From the NCBI GenBank assembly GCA_003024175.1, contig MDYQ01000031.1, positions 62,001-126,000 on the forward strand: a stretch of 64,000 nt of DNA. The letters are read 5' to 3'. This stretch comes from Planoprotostelium fungivorum (taxonomy: Eukaryota; Evosea; Variosea; Cavosteliida; Cavosteliaceae). A program made the position numbers and the translations under genes. Positions 33,199 to 45,655 of this stretch are shown piece by piece. The notes below the pieces were generated by a model that saw nothing but the letters and a program-made list of their open reading frames with translations, ran no database searches and was not told the DNA's origin. Each line of letters opens with the position of its first letter. Position 1 is the first letter of the stretch.

Positions 33199-36100
33199 TT
33201 ATGGGAACATCGCACAGACTTCGTCGATATTTGGTCGTTTGGCTGGATCAATGTGCCACAGTCTGGGTAGTAGTTGTTTGAAGAAGGCAGGTGTGTGATC
33301 TGGAATCGCTGCCACACGATGAGAAGGGTCTTTGATGATAAAGCTGTCCGATGATGCACTCACGAGGTGATAAACCTGCTCGAATCTGTATGGCCGCATC
33401 TATGATGTCCATCTCGCGATGAGGTCTATCCTTCGCAATGATCTCCCACAAGATGATGCCGTACGACCAGACGTCAGAGGCACGTGAATAAGACATATTC
33501 GTGAGACATTCCGGACTCTTAAAGCGTGTTAGTTAAGACATCGTGTGACGCATCATCACCATCCATTTGATCGGTCCCATATTTCTGAAGGGAGTCAGCG
33601 ACGAATATTGCAAGATGAAATTTGAACTCACGTTGACGTCTTAGTTTCGAGCGAATCTTGGCCTATAATTCGACTGAATCCAAAATCGGCCAGCTTCGGC
33701 TCCTTCGCTTTCGTCAACTGAGAGGTGAGTCAGGTTTGCTATATTCATACATCGAAAGTGAACTCACTAAGATATTTCTAGCCGCCAGATCACGATGGAT
33801 GAGGTTTTCGTGATGAATGTGCAGTACACCTCTGTATGTGTGGTGAGTATTGAAGATGAAATGATGAGTTTCACCTGGCTATGGACTTGGCCAACTTGAA
33901 AATCTTCTTCTCAGGTAATAGTCCTTTCGTCTTGTTCAAATAAGCTTCTAAACTACCTCCTCCCAGATATTCTAAGACGATGGCATACGTGTCATTGTCC
34001 ATACAGATTCCCAACAATTGTACGACGTGTGGTGAAGGTCTCATCTTCCTAGAAATGAAATCAGTTTGGATACGTGCGATGAGCCCTCACATCATGACTC
34101 GAGCTTCGGCTAAAAAGTCTTCCTTTGCTTTCGCTGATAGATGGGCGTTACACAATTTGATAGCCACCGATGTACTTCTCCACGTACCCTGTACCTGTCA
34201 GACATCGAGAGTAAACATCCAAATCTACCTTATACACGACACCGAAGGCTCCACTATCATTGGATCAGTCGTGGTGCGTTTCATCTCACAATACTCACAC
34301 TCCGAGCGGTTTCTTTGGCTTCAGCTCCAGAATAGGGATCATCCATGACACAGATTCTCCATCCTTCAGTGGTTCCGGCGAGACAATCGTCGATGAATCC
34401 TCCGTGACATCGAATGACCCAGCTGAATCCGTCGAATTTGCTGATTACGATCAGTTTCTCCCCTGTCGTGATGCATCTCAACTGGAACCGATGAATGAAG
34501 AGCCAGAGTTGAAAGGCGAGGGATTGAACCTTCGAATCGGTTTCGGCGTGTTGTCGTCGTTTCTGGCGTTCTGATTATTGAAACTGATGGAGCCATAATT
34601 GATCTGCAGAGCACGTGAGTTTAATTCTCTGGTGTGGCCACTCACTCCATCCGCAGCATTGTTTGATGATGGCATTTGGATGGACCCGTAGTCGATGGAT
34701 GATCCACCACTGGGTGAATTTGGCATCCGAATCGATCCGTAATCGATTCCCTGCTTAGGTGCTGGTGTCGGCAGCTTCACGTGACCGTAATCTGGAAGTT
34801 GTACACCTCCGTACATGTTGTTGTCGTTCTTGGGAAGGTTCGCAGGCACTCCCAATTGGGCCAGAGTCAGTCCGCTCAGATCGGGTACCGCTGATTTCCG
34901 CTTCGATTCGTTGCCGCTATTTACCAGGGAATTGCTTCCGCTATTGGCGAGGGAGCTAGTTCCACTATTCGCGAGAGAGTTGCCTCCACTGCCGGGTCCT
35001 TTTGCAGGTTGTGGAGATGATACGACCGATGAATCTAGAGAGACTGCCTTATCGATGGGCGTGAATTGATCGACCGAACGTGAACTCATGACCGGTATCG
35101 ACAGTCTCTTTGCCCCCGGTGAATCGTCCCTCCTGATGTCTAGAAAACTTCCTCCCTTCTTTTCTGATGGATGTTGTTCGATGTACGGACTTTTTTCCAT
35201 GCTCATCGAATTGTGACGGTGGATCTGTCTCATGATGACCGGCGTGGTCGATTTCCTCGTATTCGTCGGACTCTGTATGGGCGAGCTACCGTTGGACTTG
35301 AGACCATCTGATGATCTGGTCGAATAGATCTGCGAGTTGTTGGGCGAGCCCCTCGGTGAATAGAACAGCCCGGCGTCTCCAAATTCGGCGCCGTCGACGT
35401 AGACGGAGGCCGGCCGTCTCTGAGGGTCGTACTGTGAGTTGCTCAAGTTGGAGCTGAAACGAGTGCCAGCGGGAGTGTTCATGTGACGGAAACAGCGGAT
35501 ATCACTGCCGACTTCGTAGTAGGTCGTGTCGATCTTTTCGTCGCACACAGCGCAGCGGAAGCAGGCAGAATGCCATCTTCGGTCTCCGATCTTCATCATC
35601 TGATGGAGGTGATGTCAGGTGACGGTGTGGTGTGTCGTTCTCACCTGTCCGCTGATCCTCTGTTTGCAGGCAGAACAGTCGAAGACCATGGCCTGGCCGT
35701 GTTCGTCGCAGTAGTATTCTCCATTGACGATCACATAGTTGTTGAGCGGTTTTTTGCATTCTGCGCAAGTGAAGCATGACTGACAGAACTTCTTGCCAGC
35801 GGCGACCATAAAGTTTCCAAAGATGAGGTTTTTGCATCTCTCGCAGGGAACTCTCTTCACTTCGACGCAGACCTTCGCGGTGCTGAGCAGCTTGACCATG
35901 CATGCCATCATCTTCTTTTTCTTCTCCACGAAGAGGACGGTGACGACGTTGCGGGTCCGTGTGCCTCTGTCTAATTGCTCTAAGAGGGCAGCCATCGGGA
36001 TGAGCTCATTGTATAGAGCTTTGATCTGCGTAATGATCTGTGACAGTTAATCGCGTGCGGTGAAACCACGTTGAAGCCTCACTTGGCCCTGTAGGTCGGG

Positions 36101-36962
36101 CGCCGATGTGGATGCCATGTCTAAAACTAGATATAAAAAGTCTCTGGTGTGCGTAGTGAAAATCATGAAGTTGTTGGATAGTGTGGCGTTGAAGTCCATA
36201 TTCAGGACTTGCTTTGCGGCAGAACTCAGCATGGATGGTAGCTCATTGATGTCAATGTCTCTTGATTTTTCGGCCCAGTATCTCTGCGGTTGCTCTGCGG
36301 TAGCCATCACCTGCTCAGATCAGAGAATGATCTTCCCATTTTCTTCACCTCCATCAGTCCCGAAACGAAAGGCACTACGTATTGTTTCATAGGAAGACCT
36401 CCATTGGTAAATTTGCTCTCGTGCACGTCTTTCGTGGCGGCCGCGAGAATCACCCTCTGTAATGCATACCGCAGATCACCCGTTGCATTTAACCCCGGTG
36501 GCTCGTGAAATTCCAGATTAAGACAGACTACTTTGTCGAATAGCTCTGTGACTGCCTCACATACGGCAGGCCTCGAAGACATCCTCTGGTTGATTCCTTT
36601 GGCCAACATCTCCAAGAGACTGGCTATGGAAGTGTATAACCGGACGTGAGTGCTGGGATCGTTGTGTTTGACTTCGTCCATAGCGTTAGAGACCTGTCTC
36701 GCTGCGGTGCTGGCTGAAGGTAGATCGAAAGAGCTCCCAGCCTCTGAACCCACTGGGTTTCCTCCATATCCGTAGATCAAGCGGACGGCTCTGACGAGCT
36801 TATCCATGTGTGTGATGTCTTAAGAGAGCCGGTGTCCGCCTCGATGATGCGTGAGAGGCTGCAGACGATTTCAATGAACGTGTCGTTATATACTGGTCCC
36901 TCGAAGGTTGCGGTGAGGAAGCTGATCGAATTGAGGCTGATGCTCGTTTTCCTATCGCACAT
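33199..36962 (-). CDS. LIM-domain protein kinase (TKL/tyrosine-kinase-like) with N-terminal helical domain
   Basis: A cortical signalling kinase with four parts. First, an all-helical domain of about 270 residues (FEGPVYNDTFIEIVCSL; VRLYTSIASLLEMLAKG; LYLVLDMAST). Second, two LIM domains near 35450-35860: CERC...CFTCAECKKPL...CDEH and CSACKQR...CFRCAVCDEKI. Third, a Ser/Asn/Gly-rich linker with IDYGSI-type repeats and NSLANSG repeats (34480-35470). Fourth, a kinase with LIHRDLAARNIL, KLADFGFSRI and SDVWSYGIILWEII, all needed for activity, stopping at 33199. The frame shifts by one base near 36816-36826, between EADTGSL and MDKLVRAVRL, with no possible intron; this could be an assembly error, or translation may start at 36807. 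The LIM plus TKL layout resembles metazoan LIMK, but the N-terminal domain does not. Confidence 0.8.
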
Positions 36963-37119
36963 CTGCGAATTTTAATTCTCGAGCTTGCGAACGCGAGTCA
37001 CCACAGAAACGCAACAAATTTAGAATCAACTGTCAATTTTATAATCTAACCCCGAACTCCTTCCTCACAATCCCGCTACTAGAGGTGCCGATGATCATGA
37101 AGCCCCGACGTGAAACGAT

Positions 37120-37125
37120 TTTATT
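37120..37125 (-). terminator. AATAAA containing the P5B ATPase stop codon
   Basis: The minus strand reads TCTAAATAAAATCG; the stop TAA (37121-37123) lies wholly within AATAAA. Confidence 0.5.
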
Positions 37126-40100
37126 TAGAAAAACGGTTGGCCAGCAGCAATATGATGACTCTCTCATAAAACCACACGACCCCCCACTGCACGGCGGCGA
37201 CCACCAGCAGCGTCACGCGATAGCTCAGCCACAGCTCGTTCTCATCGTGTCCCATCTGCATGAACACCTCCAAACTTCGAGCGGGCCAGATCGTGATGTA
37301 AACGTTGATGGCCAAGAGAACGACCAGCGAAACCAACAGATACACTGACTCTACGTCAGGACGTCCATCACATCATCATCTCTCATCATCGAGTCTTCAC
37401 CGTTTGTAAATACGGACTTCCTGAAAGGTTTGCTGATGCTGTATGCCGTGAACACTGCGAGGTACTGGAAATTCGACAAGAGAAAAGCTGAAGTGGTGGC
37501 CATGAGCTCGATGTTGCCTCCCTCTTTCGGGTCGTGGTTGGGTGGTAGCTCCGGTGGTGGGCGGTACCAATCTTGTCCTCTGAGATAGAGGTACATTCCG
37601 ACACCAAAGAAGAAGACGATGGCGACCTGACCGAGGATGGAAGAGATGATGGGAATGGAGATGAGACTGCCGATGGGTCTAGCTTTGCTGAGACGCTTGC
37701 TGGGCTCCGTCTTACCCACTGTCGAGTCGTTTAGATGATGATGGTTATGCAGATGATGACGGAGATATGATGTGATGCAGATGATGCAGATGATGATGCA
37801 GATGTGACGTGATGTGATGCAGATGATGATGATGATGGAGATACGATGTGATGATGCAGATGGTGCGATGATGCAGATGAGGCTTACTGAAGAAAACGAG
37901 GGGAATGATGAGAACGAGGTCTTGGTACAAGAACTGGAAATCTCCCAGAACCGAACCTGATCGTCACGTCAGGGAAATCGAAATCGTGCAAAGACTGACC
38001 GAAAGAATAGACGATCAAGAGAGTTGCGAATTGGATGAGTGAGTACATGGCGATGAATTTGAAGATCTGAGTCGACGTCACGAGGGCACATCTTCCCTCC
38101 CTTTCTTACGTTCAGTATCACATTGTCAAGAGAGTGAAATCGTTCGATGTCCGTGTGATGACATCGTGATGACGATTGACATCGTCGATGTGAACGAAGA
38201 GATCGATCTTTACCTCAGGAGAGTGTGTACGGATCGAATGGTCGGGCTCTTACTCGTAAAGGGTGCGGCCACAGAAGCTTCCGCTTCACTCAAACTCAAT
38301 CCCACCTGACGTCACATCAACATATCATCGACATCTCATCGACATTTCATCACTCACATCGGCCGCTTTGAGTGCTCCACAGTCGTTCGCACCGTCTCCA
38401 CACATTCCCACCACGAGATTCTGATCTTGCAATCTCTCGATGAGATCTGCCTTCTGGAAGGGACTCATCCTCGCGTACACGTTGGCCTTCAAGATGACCT
38501 ACCACAATGAGTCCATCTACAACGAGCCATCTGTCACCTTGGCCAGAAGCTGAGCGTCGCCGTCGCAGAGGACTTGGTATGCGGCACCCGTCAGAGCTAG
38601 ACCGATGGACGGGTCGTAGAACCAATCTGGAAGATCTGACCTATCCATGGCAACGACCGTCTGTGTCGGTTTCATTTGGATGTCACCCTCTATCGGGGCC
38701 AGGGGTGAGCATTGTAGATCGGACAATAGGAGGATTTCGTTGGGCGAGGGAGATTTCGAGGAGTCGGTGGGGGATACGGCGTCGCAAATGTATGCGACGC
38801 GGTCGGGTGGGAGGAGGTTGCACTGTCTGGAGACGTTCACGGCAGTCAAGATGTTGTCTCCGGTGACCTGTTTGGATGATGAGTTCATCATGAAGTTTGA
38901 TCGTGTGATGTTATGTTTGATCATGTGATGTGTGATGTGATGTGATGTGATGTGATTACCATGATGTTTCGAATGTCAGCATCTCTCAACAGACCGATGT
39001 ACTCCGCCGTATCCGTCTTCAACTTGTTCTGCAGGATGAAAAATCCCAGAAATCTCAGTTCCTTCTCCACCTCGTGCCTACACACATTCAGACCCCTTCG
39101 AAAATCGAGAGAAATTCCACGGAAAAATGGAGATCTACAGACCTGGGCGTCTGTTCTGCGTCATCTAGGGCCATATCATCCAGAGGTCTGTATGCCATGG
39201 CTATGACTCGATATCCCTGATTCGTGTAGGTGGACAAGATGGACGTGTATTCGCCGGGGATCGTGCTGGGAAGACAGAGTTGCCGAATCATCTCGGGCGA
39301 TCCTGACACAGTTCATGATGATGTCTTCGTCATCGTGACGATCATCGAGACGGTGATGATCGTCGGATGTCACGATGAGCGTTGTAGACGAACAGTCACC
39401 TTTCACGAACGCAACGAGAGATTTCTCCTCCATATCGTAGGTGATGGTACTCATTCTCTGCAGAGCAGAAGAGAAGTCGAACCTCTTGACGATACCCAAT
39501 GCCTCCTTTCATCAGCCTCCGGTGACGTATCAAAATAAAATGAAATAAAATACCTGCTCTTTCTGTGGGGATCGCACTACACTGAGTAGGTGTGGGTGGT
39601 GTGGGTCTTCCGCTACCTGCTCGCAGTCACGTGACTGTTTCACTGCAATGAAATCACCTCTTCGAACGACCAGCGAGTGTACTGAAACATCTTCACTTCC
39701 AGCGTATCACCGATGAACGTGTCCTCCAACACTGTGATCGAATGACACGACGTCATGGCGTAGAGCAGCTTTCCCAGGATGTCTCCAGATCTCTCCACCA
39801 TGCGTGAGAACCTACCCCACGTCAACCGTGAAATTCCACGGAAAACTCACGTTCCATTTTCCGACGGGTGTACGCCCAACACGTCCAATCCCTCTTCAGT
39901 CAAAGTCCCCGTCTTATCAAAACACATGACGCTGACGCGGCCGCTGACGTTGACTCTGTCATCCATCAGCTCGGTACGTAACATACGCATCACCTGACCG
40001 GAGAGATACAGAAGATATTTTCTCTCTTGAGGCGGTGCATGGAAAAGCCCGTTCCGATCGTCATGGCAACCGGCAGCCCCGGTGGTACAACGATGGTGAT

Positions 40101-41858
40101 GAGATCTGCTCCACGCTTGAAGATGGAGACTGCAGATGCTCCGTGCTGGATGAAAGTGATGACGGCGTAGATGAAACCTGAGGTGATGAGGATCTCTCAT
40201 CGTCATGAAGGGTCATGACGATCGACACGATGACTCACCCACGATGGCCACGACGAACAAGAAACCGAGAAATCGGAAGGAATCTCGGTGAAATTTGAAC
40301 TTTGTTGGTTTTGGATAGAGGATGGATCGAACCAGCATGCCCTTTGACGTAGAGAAACCAGTTCCGTGAACTAGAGCCCACGCATTGTTACGTGATTGCA
40401 CGACGGTTGTGCCTGCATAGAGAGTGAAACGATTGTCGTCTTCCTGGAAAAATGGGTCAGTTGTAGACGGACGTACGGAGGCGTACGGGGGAATATGGTT
40501 TGGCGCCGTGTTCATCTCTGCGGGGGAGGTGAGACTTTAAGACTGGGAGTGATTCTCCAGTGAGCATGGACTCGTTCATGACGGATGAGCCTGTCAGACG
40601 TTCACCGAATGGACGATGATGATCAAGTCATGGTGATGAAGAGGAGAGATCACATGATGATGGATGATGGATCGATGATGAAGATGAGTGTATGGATTGG
40701 ATGTGTCACCTTTGATGAGAACGGCATCACACGGCATGATCATCCCAGTCGTGATTCTAATCAGATCACCGGGAACCAAAAGATCAGACGGGACGTTCTC
40801 CTCTACGACAAATCAACGACCATTCGTTTCACATCATCATGATGCATCTCGATGATCCAGTGACTCACTGATCTTTCCACTTCTCATCAGTTCTACTTGC
40901 ACGTGTAATCTCGCCATCGCGTTGAGAGATTGCATGTTACGTCGAGTTTGCACGACGCTGAATCCAGCGGAGATGATCGACATGACCAAGATGCACAGGG
41001 CGTAGACTGAGAGGGTCACGAACGGTTCGTCCATACGAGAAAGAGAACTCACCCCAGTATTCGTCACACATCCACAAGATGACACTCGCGAGCTGGAGAT
41101 GATGTCGGCATCGTATGATGGGGACCCGATGATGTCATCATCGCGCGGGACTCACCTGGAAGAGGTAGAAGGGGTGAACGACTTCGTTGAAGATGAGGTG
41201 AAAGTATGATCGTACGGGAACTACGATGCTGTTGTATCCAAATAGCCCGGCGGCGTCATCGGCCCTCTCTTGTTCTAAACCTTTCTCTAAATTGACGTAT
41301 CTCTTATGAATCTCTGAATAAGGAAGAGAGATGTCGAATCTGATGATCGTGTCAGAAGTATGGTGTTATGTCATGCCTCAGATGTGTTATGGGCTCACTT
41401 TGGACGAGAGAAAGAATCACGAGACCAACAATATCTCAGACATCGGTATTCGAAGAAAACGAGCCCACTACCATCTGCGAGATAAGACCGATGTACTTTA
41501 CGGACTTCAACTCCTTCTGTGACGTGCTGTGATATTCAGTACACTCGATGTCTACCGATCATGTTCTTTAGACAATGATTTCTTACCGTAATGCGAACTG
41601 AATCACATGTGGAGAGGGGCGATTTATAGTGTGTGCATATCAGCCATACATTTGGATACCACTTCACGAAGAGAAAGAAGAGACCACCTGTCAGGAAACC
41701 CAACAGATAGAATCCAACCTTCCTGAAGAAACTCTCTCGAAACCCTTCTATCGTGAGACCCTGCAAAACATGAGAAGAGATTGATAACGCCGATACCATA
41801 TCACCTCTTCACTGATAGTTTGTTCAGAATTGAAGATCCGCTGCAGTTCTCTCTCCAT
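37121..41858 (-). CDS. P5B-type P-type ATPase (ATP13A-like)
   Basis: A polytopic ATPase of late endosomes/lysosomes; characterised relatives such as ATP13A2 export polyamines. The start at 41858 gives [20 protein letters not shown]. An N-terminal membrane-embedded hairpin follows ([22 protein letters not shown]). The M4 motif [23 protein letters not shown] is the P5B kind (PPxLP) rather than P5A. The phosphorylation site is [19 protein letters not shown] (near 39900), and the actuator region includes [19 protein letters not shown]. The hinge contains [19 protein letters not shown] (near 38360). The C-terminal helices end [19 protein letters not shown]. Many introns are microsatellite-like (37737-37885) and three hold the CTACAACG word. 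The stop lies in AATAAA. Confidence 0.9.
37737..37885. repeat. GATGATGCAGATG microsatellite filling a P5B ATPase intron
   Basis: Nearly the whole intron is built from GATGATG, GATGCAGATG and GATGTGATG units. Confidence 0.8.
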
Positions 41859-42198
41859 TTTGAGGAGAGTTTCGGTGTCTTCAACACAGATCGTCGTTTC
41901 GAATGTTTTTCAAAAAGATGGTGTTCTGTTTTTTGCGAGCTCTGAACTGTGACTGACACGGGACAAAAGAAGAGTGAATTCCCTCCTAATGAATCTCACA
42001 GTAACACACAACGCCCAGAAGAGAAGCTTCTAATCGAGAGTTATAGAGGTCAGAGGAAACAGAGGGGGTGTAGGTCTTTTTTGTGATAAACACTATTTTT
42101 CCGCATCATTATTCCTGACACTCAGCTGTTGCTGTCCATTGTGCGATGACCAGTCTGATCCGACGACCAGCCCTACACACACAGGCTGACTATCATCT
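41859..42198. other. Intergenic: P5B ATPase promoter side
   Basis: 340 bp upstream of the P5B ATPase start and before the tandem duplication. No gene is seen. Confidence 0.45.
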
Positions 42199-42748
42199 AG
42201 AGGGTCGAGATCGATCTAGATTAGCTCGTATGCCCTAGTCAGCTGAGGCCTCCCCCGCCTGGTCCCTCCCAAAAGCGCAGATTCTTATTGATAGATCTCC
42301 AGATACGATGTCGTCGGACTGTTCACGTCGACTGCAAGAATTCCGCATTTCCATCTCAGCAGAGAGAGTGTCAAGACCCCTTCCTCTCCTGTTGGTTCTT
42401 TATTTCATACTTCAAGATGCTGGGTGTACTGCGAAGCTCATTCTCTGGACTGAACACATTCGATGTCGTCAANAGAGGGTAGAGATCGATCCAGATTAGC
42501 TCGTCTGCCCTCGTCAGCTGAGGCCTCCCCCGCCTGGTCCCTCCCAAAAGCGCAGATTCTTATTGATAGATCCCCAGATACGATGTCGTCGGACTGTTCA
42601 CGTCGACTGCAAGAATTCCGCATTTCCATCTCAGCAGAGAGAGTGTCAAGACCCCTTCCTCTCCTGTTGGTTCTTTATTTCATACTTCAAGATGCTGGGT
42701 GTACTGCGAAGCTCATTCTCTGGACTGAACACATTCGATGTCGTCAAT
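42199..42748. repeat. 275-bp tandem duplication with an N at the junction
   Basis: Copy 1 (42199-42473) and copy 2 (42474-42748) match at a constant offset of 275 with only a few substitutions. Each copy carries the same leader and the start MLGVLRSSFSGLNTFDVV. The only ambiguous base of the window, N at 42473, sits exactly at the junction. It may be a real promoter/5'-exon duplication or an assembly artefact. Confidence 0.85.
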
Positions 42749-43423
42749 CGAGGAGGCATTCGATCTTCGGACGGCAACATCCCCACCTTCAGACCCGTGA
42801 AGGAGCGTGGCATCGGAGAGGAAGCATCGTGAGCTCGTGTGACATCGTGATTGATGTTAACCGCCTCCAGTTATCATGGATTAATGGAAGAGGGTCACCG
42901 CCACGGTATCGGCAAGTTAGTGTGGAGAAACGGCGACTCATACTATGGTACCTTCAAGTACGATATGAAGGAGGGTTTCGGATTCATGTCATGGACGAAC
43001 GGAGACTCTTATGAGGGTTATTGGAAGATGGACCAGAGGCACGGAAGTGCCAAGCATCGATATGCAAATGGAATGGTTTTCGAGGGAACCTATCTGCACG
43101 ATAAGAGAGATGGTCCAGGAAAACTAACGTGGCCGAGTGAGTAGAACCTCATCCAAGATCATCTTCTCATTTTTTTTGAGACGTCATCACACACCTTGTT
43201 GACACTCCTTTCAGATGGCGATGTCTTCATTGGAAGCTGGAAAGACAACGGAAGAGTCGGCCCCGGCACCCTCATGTTGATGGACGGTCAACACATCGAG
43301 CAGGAGTGGAATGAGATGGATGCAAACTATTCGGCATCTCAACCAGAGAGAACGAGTGGAGATACGAAGCAGTGCGCAGTAGTGGAAGACCTCATCGATC
43401 TCAACTTCGACGGCTGTTCATAA
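42692..43423 (+). CDS. MORN-repeat protein
   Basis: MORN repeats (about 23 residues each) often form plates that bind lipids or scaffold the cortex. The ATG at 42692 lies in the second copy of the duplication: MLGVLRSSFSGLNTFDVVNR. After an intron at about 42829-42869 come tandem units: YHGLMEEGHRHGIGKLVW, YYGTFKYDMKEGFGFMSW, YEGYWKMDQRHGSAKHRY, FEGTYLHDKRDGPGKLTW, and after another intron FIGSWKDNGRVGPGTLML. The C-terminal tail is acidic and stops at 43423. About 190 residues, with no enzymatic domain such as a PIP kinase attached. An identical start (42417) in copy 1 could offer a second first exon. Confidence 0.85.
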
Positions 43424-43656
43424 CCTCATAAATGATTGTACTCAAGATGGATCCAAATCGTTTCTTCCATTTTCATCATCACCATCGCTCGAGAAACATC
43501 ATCTCCATTCACCTACCCTGTTCAACAGCAAAGGTCTTTATGGCAACACTCTTCCATGCATCTACTTTGCAGTTACGCTTCCTTTTTCTTCGAGCAGTTC
43601 GTCACGGTAAGAAACTGCACACACACGTGAGATGAAGGAACGACTCATGCCTTTTT

Positions 43657-45655
43657 TTATGTCTTCACAGCACAAGTGTTCGACGTGGTAGACGTCGGGC
43701 GCGTGTTGGGGTTGTTCACCCAACCACAGGCCTCCATAAAGTCCCAAATCCGTCCGGTCTTGTTTACATCTGGCCGTGTGAGTCCCAATCTCATCTGTAG
43801 ATCTCACCCATCTTGATGAGAGATCTGGCGGTAGATCTCTTTACGTTCTCGTGCGTGGCACAGTATTCCAACAGTGTCGATTTGATGATGAGGTACTGCT
43901 GAGGGTAGATTCGTATGGTGGAACACAGCTCCTTCTCTTTCTCGGATAAGAGGTCGATGCCGGGCTTGCCGTTGACGTCTAAAGGTGGACCTAGATATCG
44001 CATGAGACACCGTCATCTCTTCATCTTCATCATGATGATCATCGTGATATGATGATCATCACGATGGTGATCGCAATCATGATGGATCATCGTGATGATG
44101 TGATCGCTCGGAAGATGATGACAGTACTGATCCGTGACTCACCCAGTCCCTTCTTCTTTCCCTTCTTTCCTGCATCTGTCGGCGTGGCCAAGCTGCTCTC
44201 CCGACTGACACCTCTCGATCCCCTCGACAGAGTCGTAACCGAGGCCGCCTTCCGCGTTGGAGCGTGAGATTTAACCGGTTTTCCCGTCTCGTACTCCTCC
44301 ATCTCCGCGGAGGTACGTAAACCCATCCTCCGGTACTTCTTCAGCTCTTCGATTTTCTTTCGCAGATTCCTCTCGGTGATGAGACCGTTGATGAGGTCAT
44401 CGTGTTCTTCTTTTGTCATGAGGCGGGAGAAGACTCGCAGGCGATCGAATATCTCGCGGTCTTCTTTCAACTTGCGCTGTCTTTCCATCTACAACGCGTC
44501 ATTACGAATTTTCATTTTCGCGAGATGATGATGATCGTGATGATGATCAGCATGCACACATGATCGACGTCTCACCTTCTTATACTCCAACAGATTCCTC
44601 TCCCGTATAAAATTCTTTCGATAAGCTCTCTCGTCCAATTTCTGATTGTAGATCTCGATGATCTTCAATTTCTCTTCCTTCTCTGCGGGTGTGTCGTCGT
44701 TGTTGAAGTCCATTTCCATCAGCCAAGTCTCTCCTTCATTCTCGTATTCCGTCTCGAAATCTCCACGGTGAGGCATGTAACCGGCGAGCTCGTGATACGT
44801 GAAGCCAGTGCTCGAACGGGTGTTGTCTGAGATCATGTCATGATGGCAGTCACTCATGATGATCATCGTGATGAACATGAGAGATATATCACCCTTCTTG
44901 ACTGTCTTCTTTGCTTCGGTGTTTTTCGCTTGTTCCTTCTCCTTGTCTTCTTCATCGACGTATTCAACCTATTTCATCAGCATCCAATCGACAAATGTAT
45001 ACAAATCATTTACCTCCTCGTAATAATTATCTCCCATGTTGTTTCTACGTTGTAGACTCTCAGTCGTCGTCAGAATCTGCACGAGTCAGATCTCAAGCTA
45101 TGATGGAGAGAGGACATCACCTTGGATACATCTGGAAGAGGACAAGAAGGTACGTTGATGTACGTGGCGAAATAGTGGTCTTTGCATTGTGTCAGGTTTT
45201 TCGTTCCCACGTGATCGGCGGCATCGATCCAATTTCCGAAGCCATACATCTCGATGGCCTCTAAAAGGAGGAGTTCTTCGTCGGCTCCCCATTCCTGGTA
45301 TCAATTGATTCGAATTCTGAACGAGATGCACGTCGATATGATGAGAAGGTGCGATGACGACATGTACCTCGTCGAATAATGGGAAATTGAGGATGTCCAT
45401 GATGTGATAGTCATGGTTGTTCTTGTGTCCCGTTAATTCCACTCCCACGGAGAAGCACTGAACGCACAGATCGAAATCTGGACATACAGCACATTTGACA
45501 CGAACTACGTTCGAGATATCCTTTCCGCAATAATTGCAGTGATACCTAACCTGTTTTCCTACCGACGAGATCAGATGATAAAGTCGATACGAAATCAACG
45601 GTCCAATACATACTTGAATCGCTTTTTCGGACTCTTCTTTTCGGTCTGGGTTCAT
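43657..45655 (-). CDS. ADA2: Transcriptional adaptor ADA2 (SAGA-type complex)
   Basis: A nuclear adaptor that stimulates the Gcn5 acetyltransferase. The start at 45655 is MNPDRKEESEKAIQ; an intron leads to the ZZ zinc finger VRYHCNYCGKDISNVV...CAVCPDFDLCVQCFSVG with GHKNNHDYHIMD. The SANT domain spans two exons: EWGADEELLLLEAIEMYGFG and NWIDAADHVGTKNLTQCKDHY. The middle holds FNNDDTPAEKEEKLKIIEI and RKKIEELKKYRRMGLRT, the usual ADA2 central segments. The C-terminal SWIRM domain includes IYPQQYLIIKSTLLEYC and DVNKTGRIWDFMEACGWV, stop at 43657. Length of roughly 480 residues and domain order match the family. A duplex of the intronic word also occurs in coding frame (near 45048). Confidence 0.92.
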
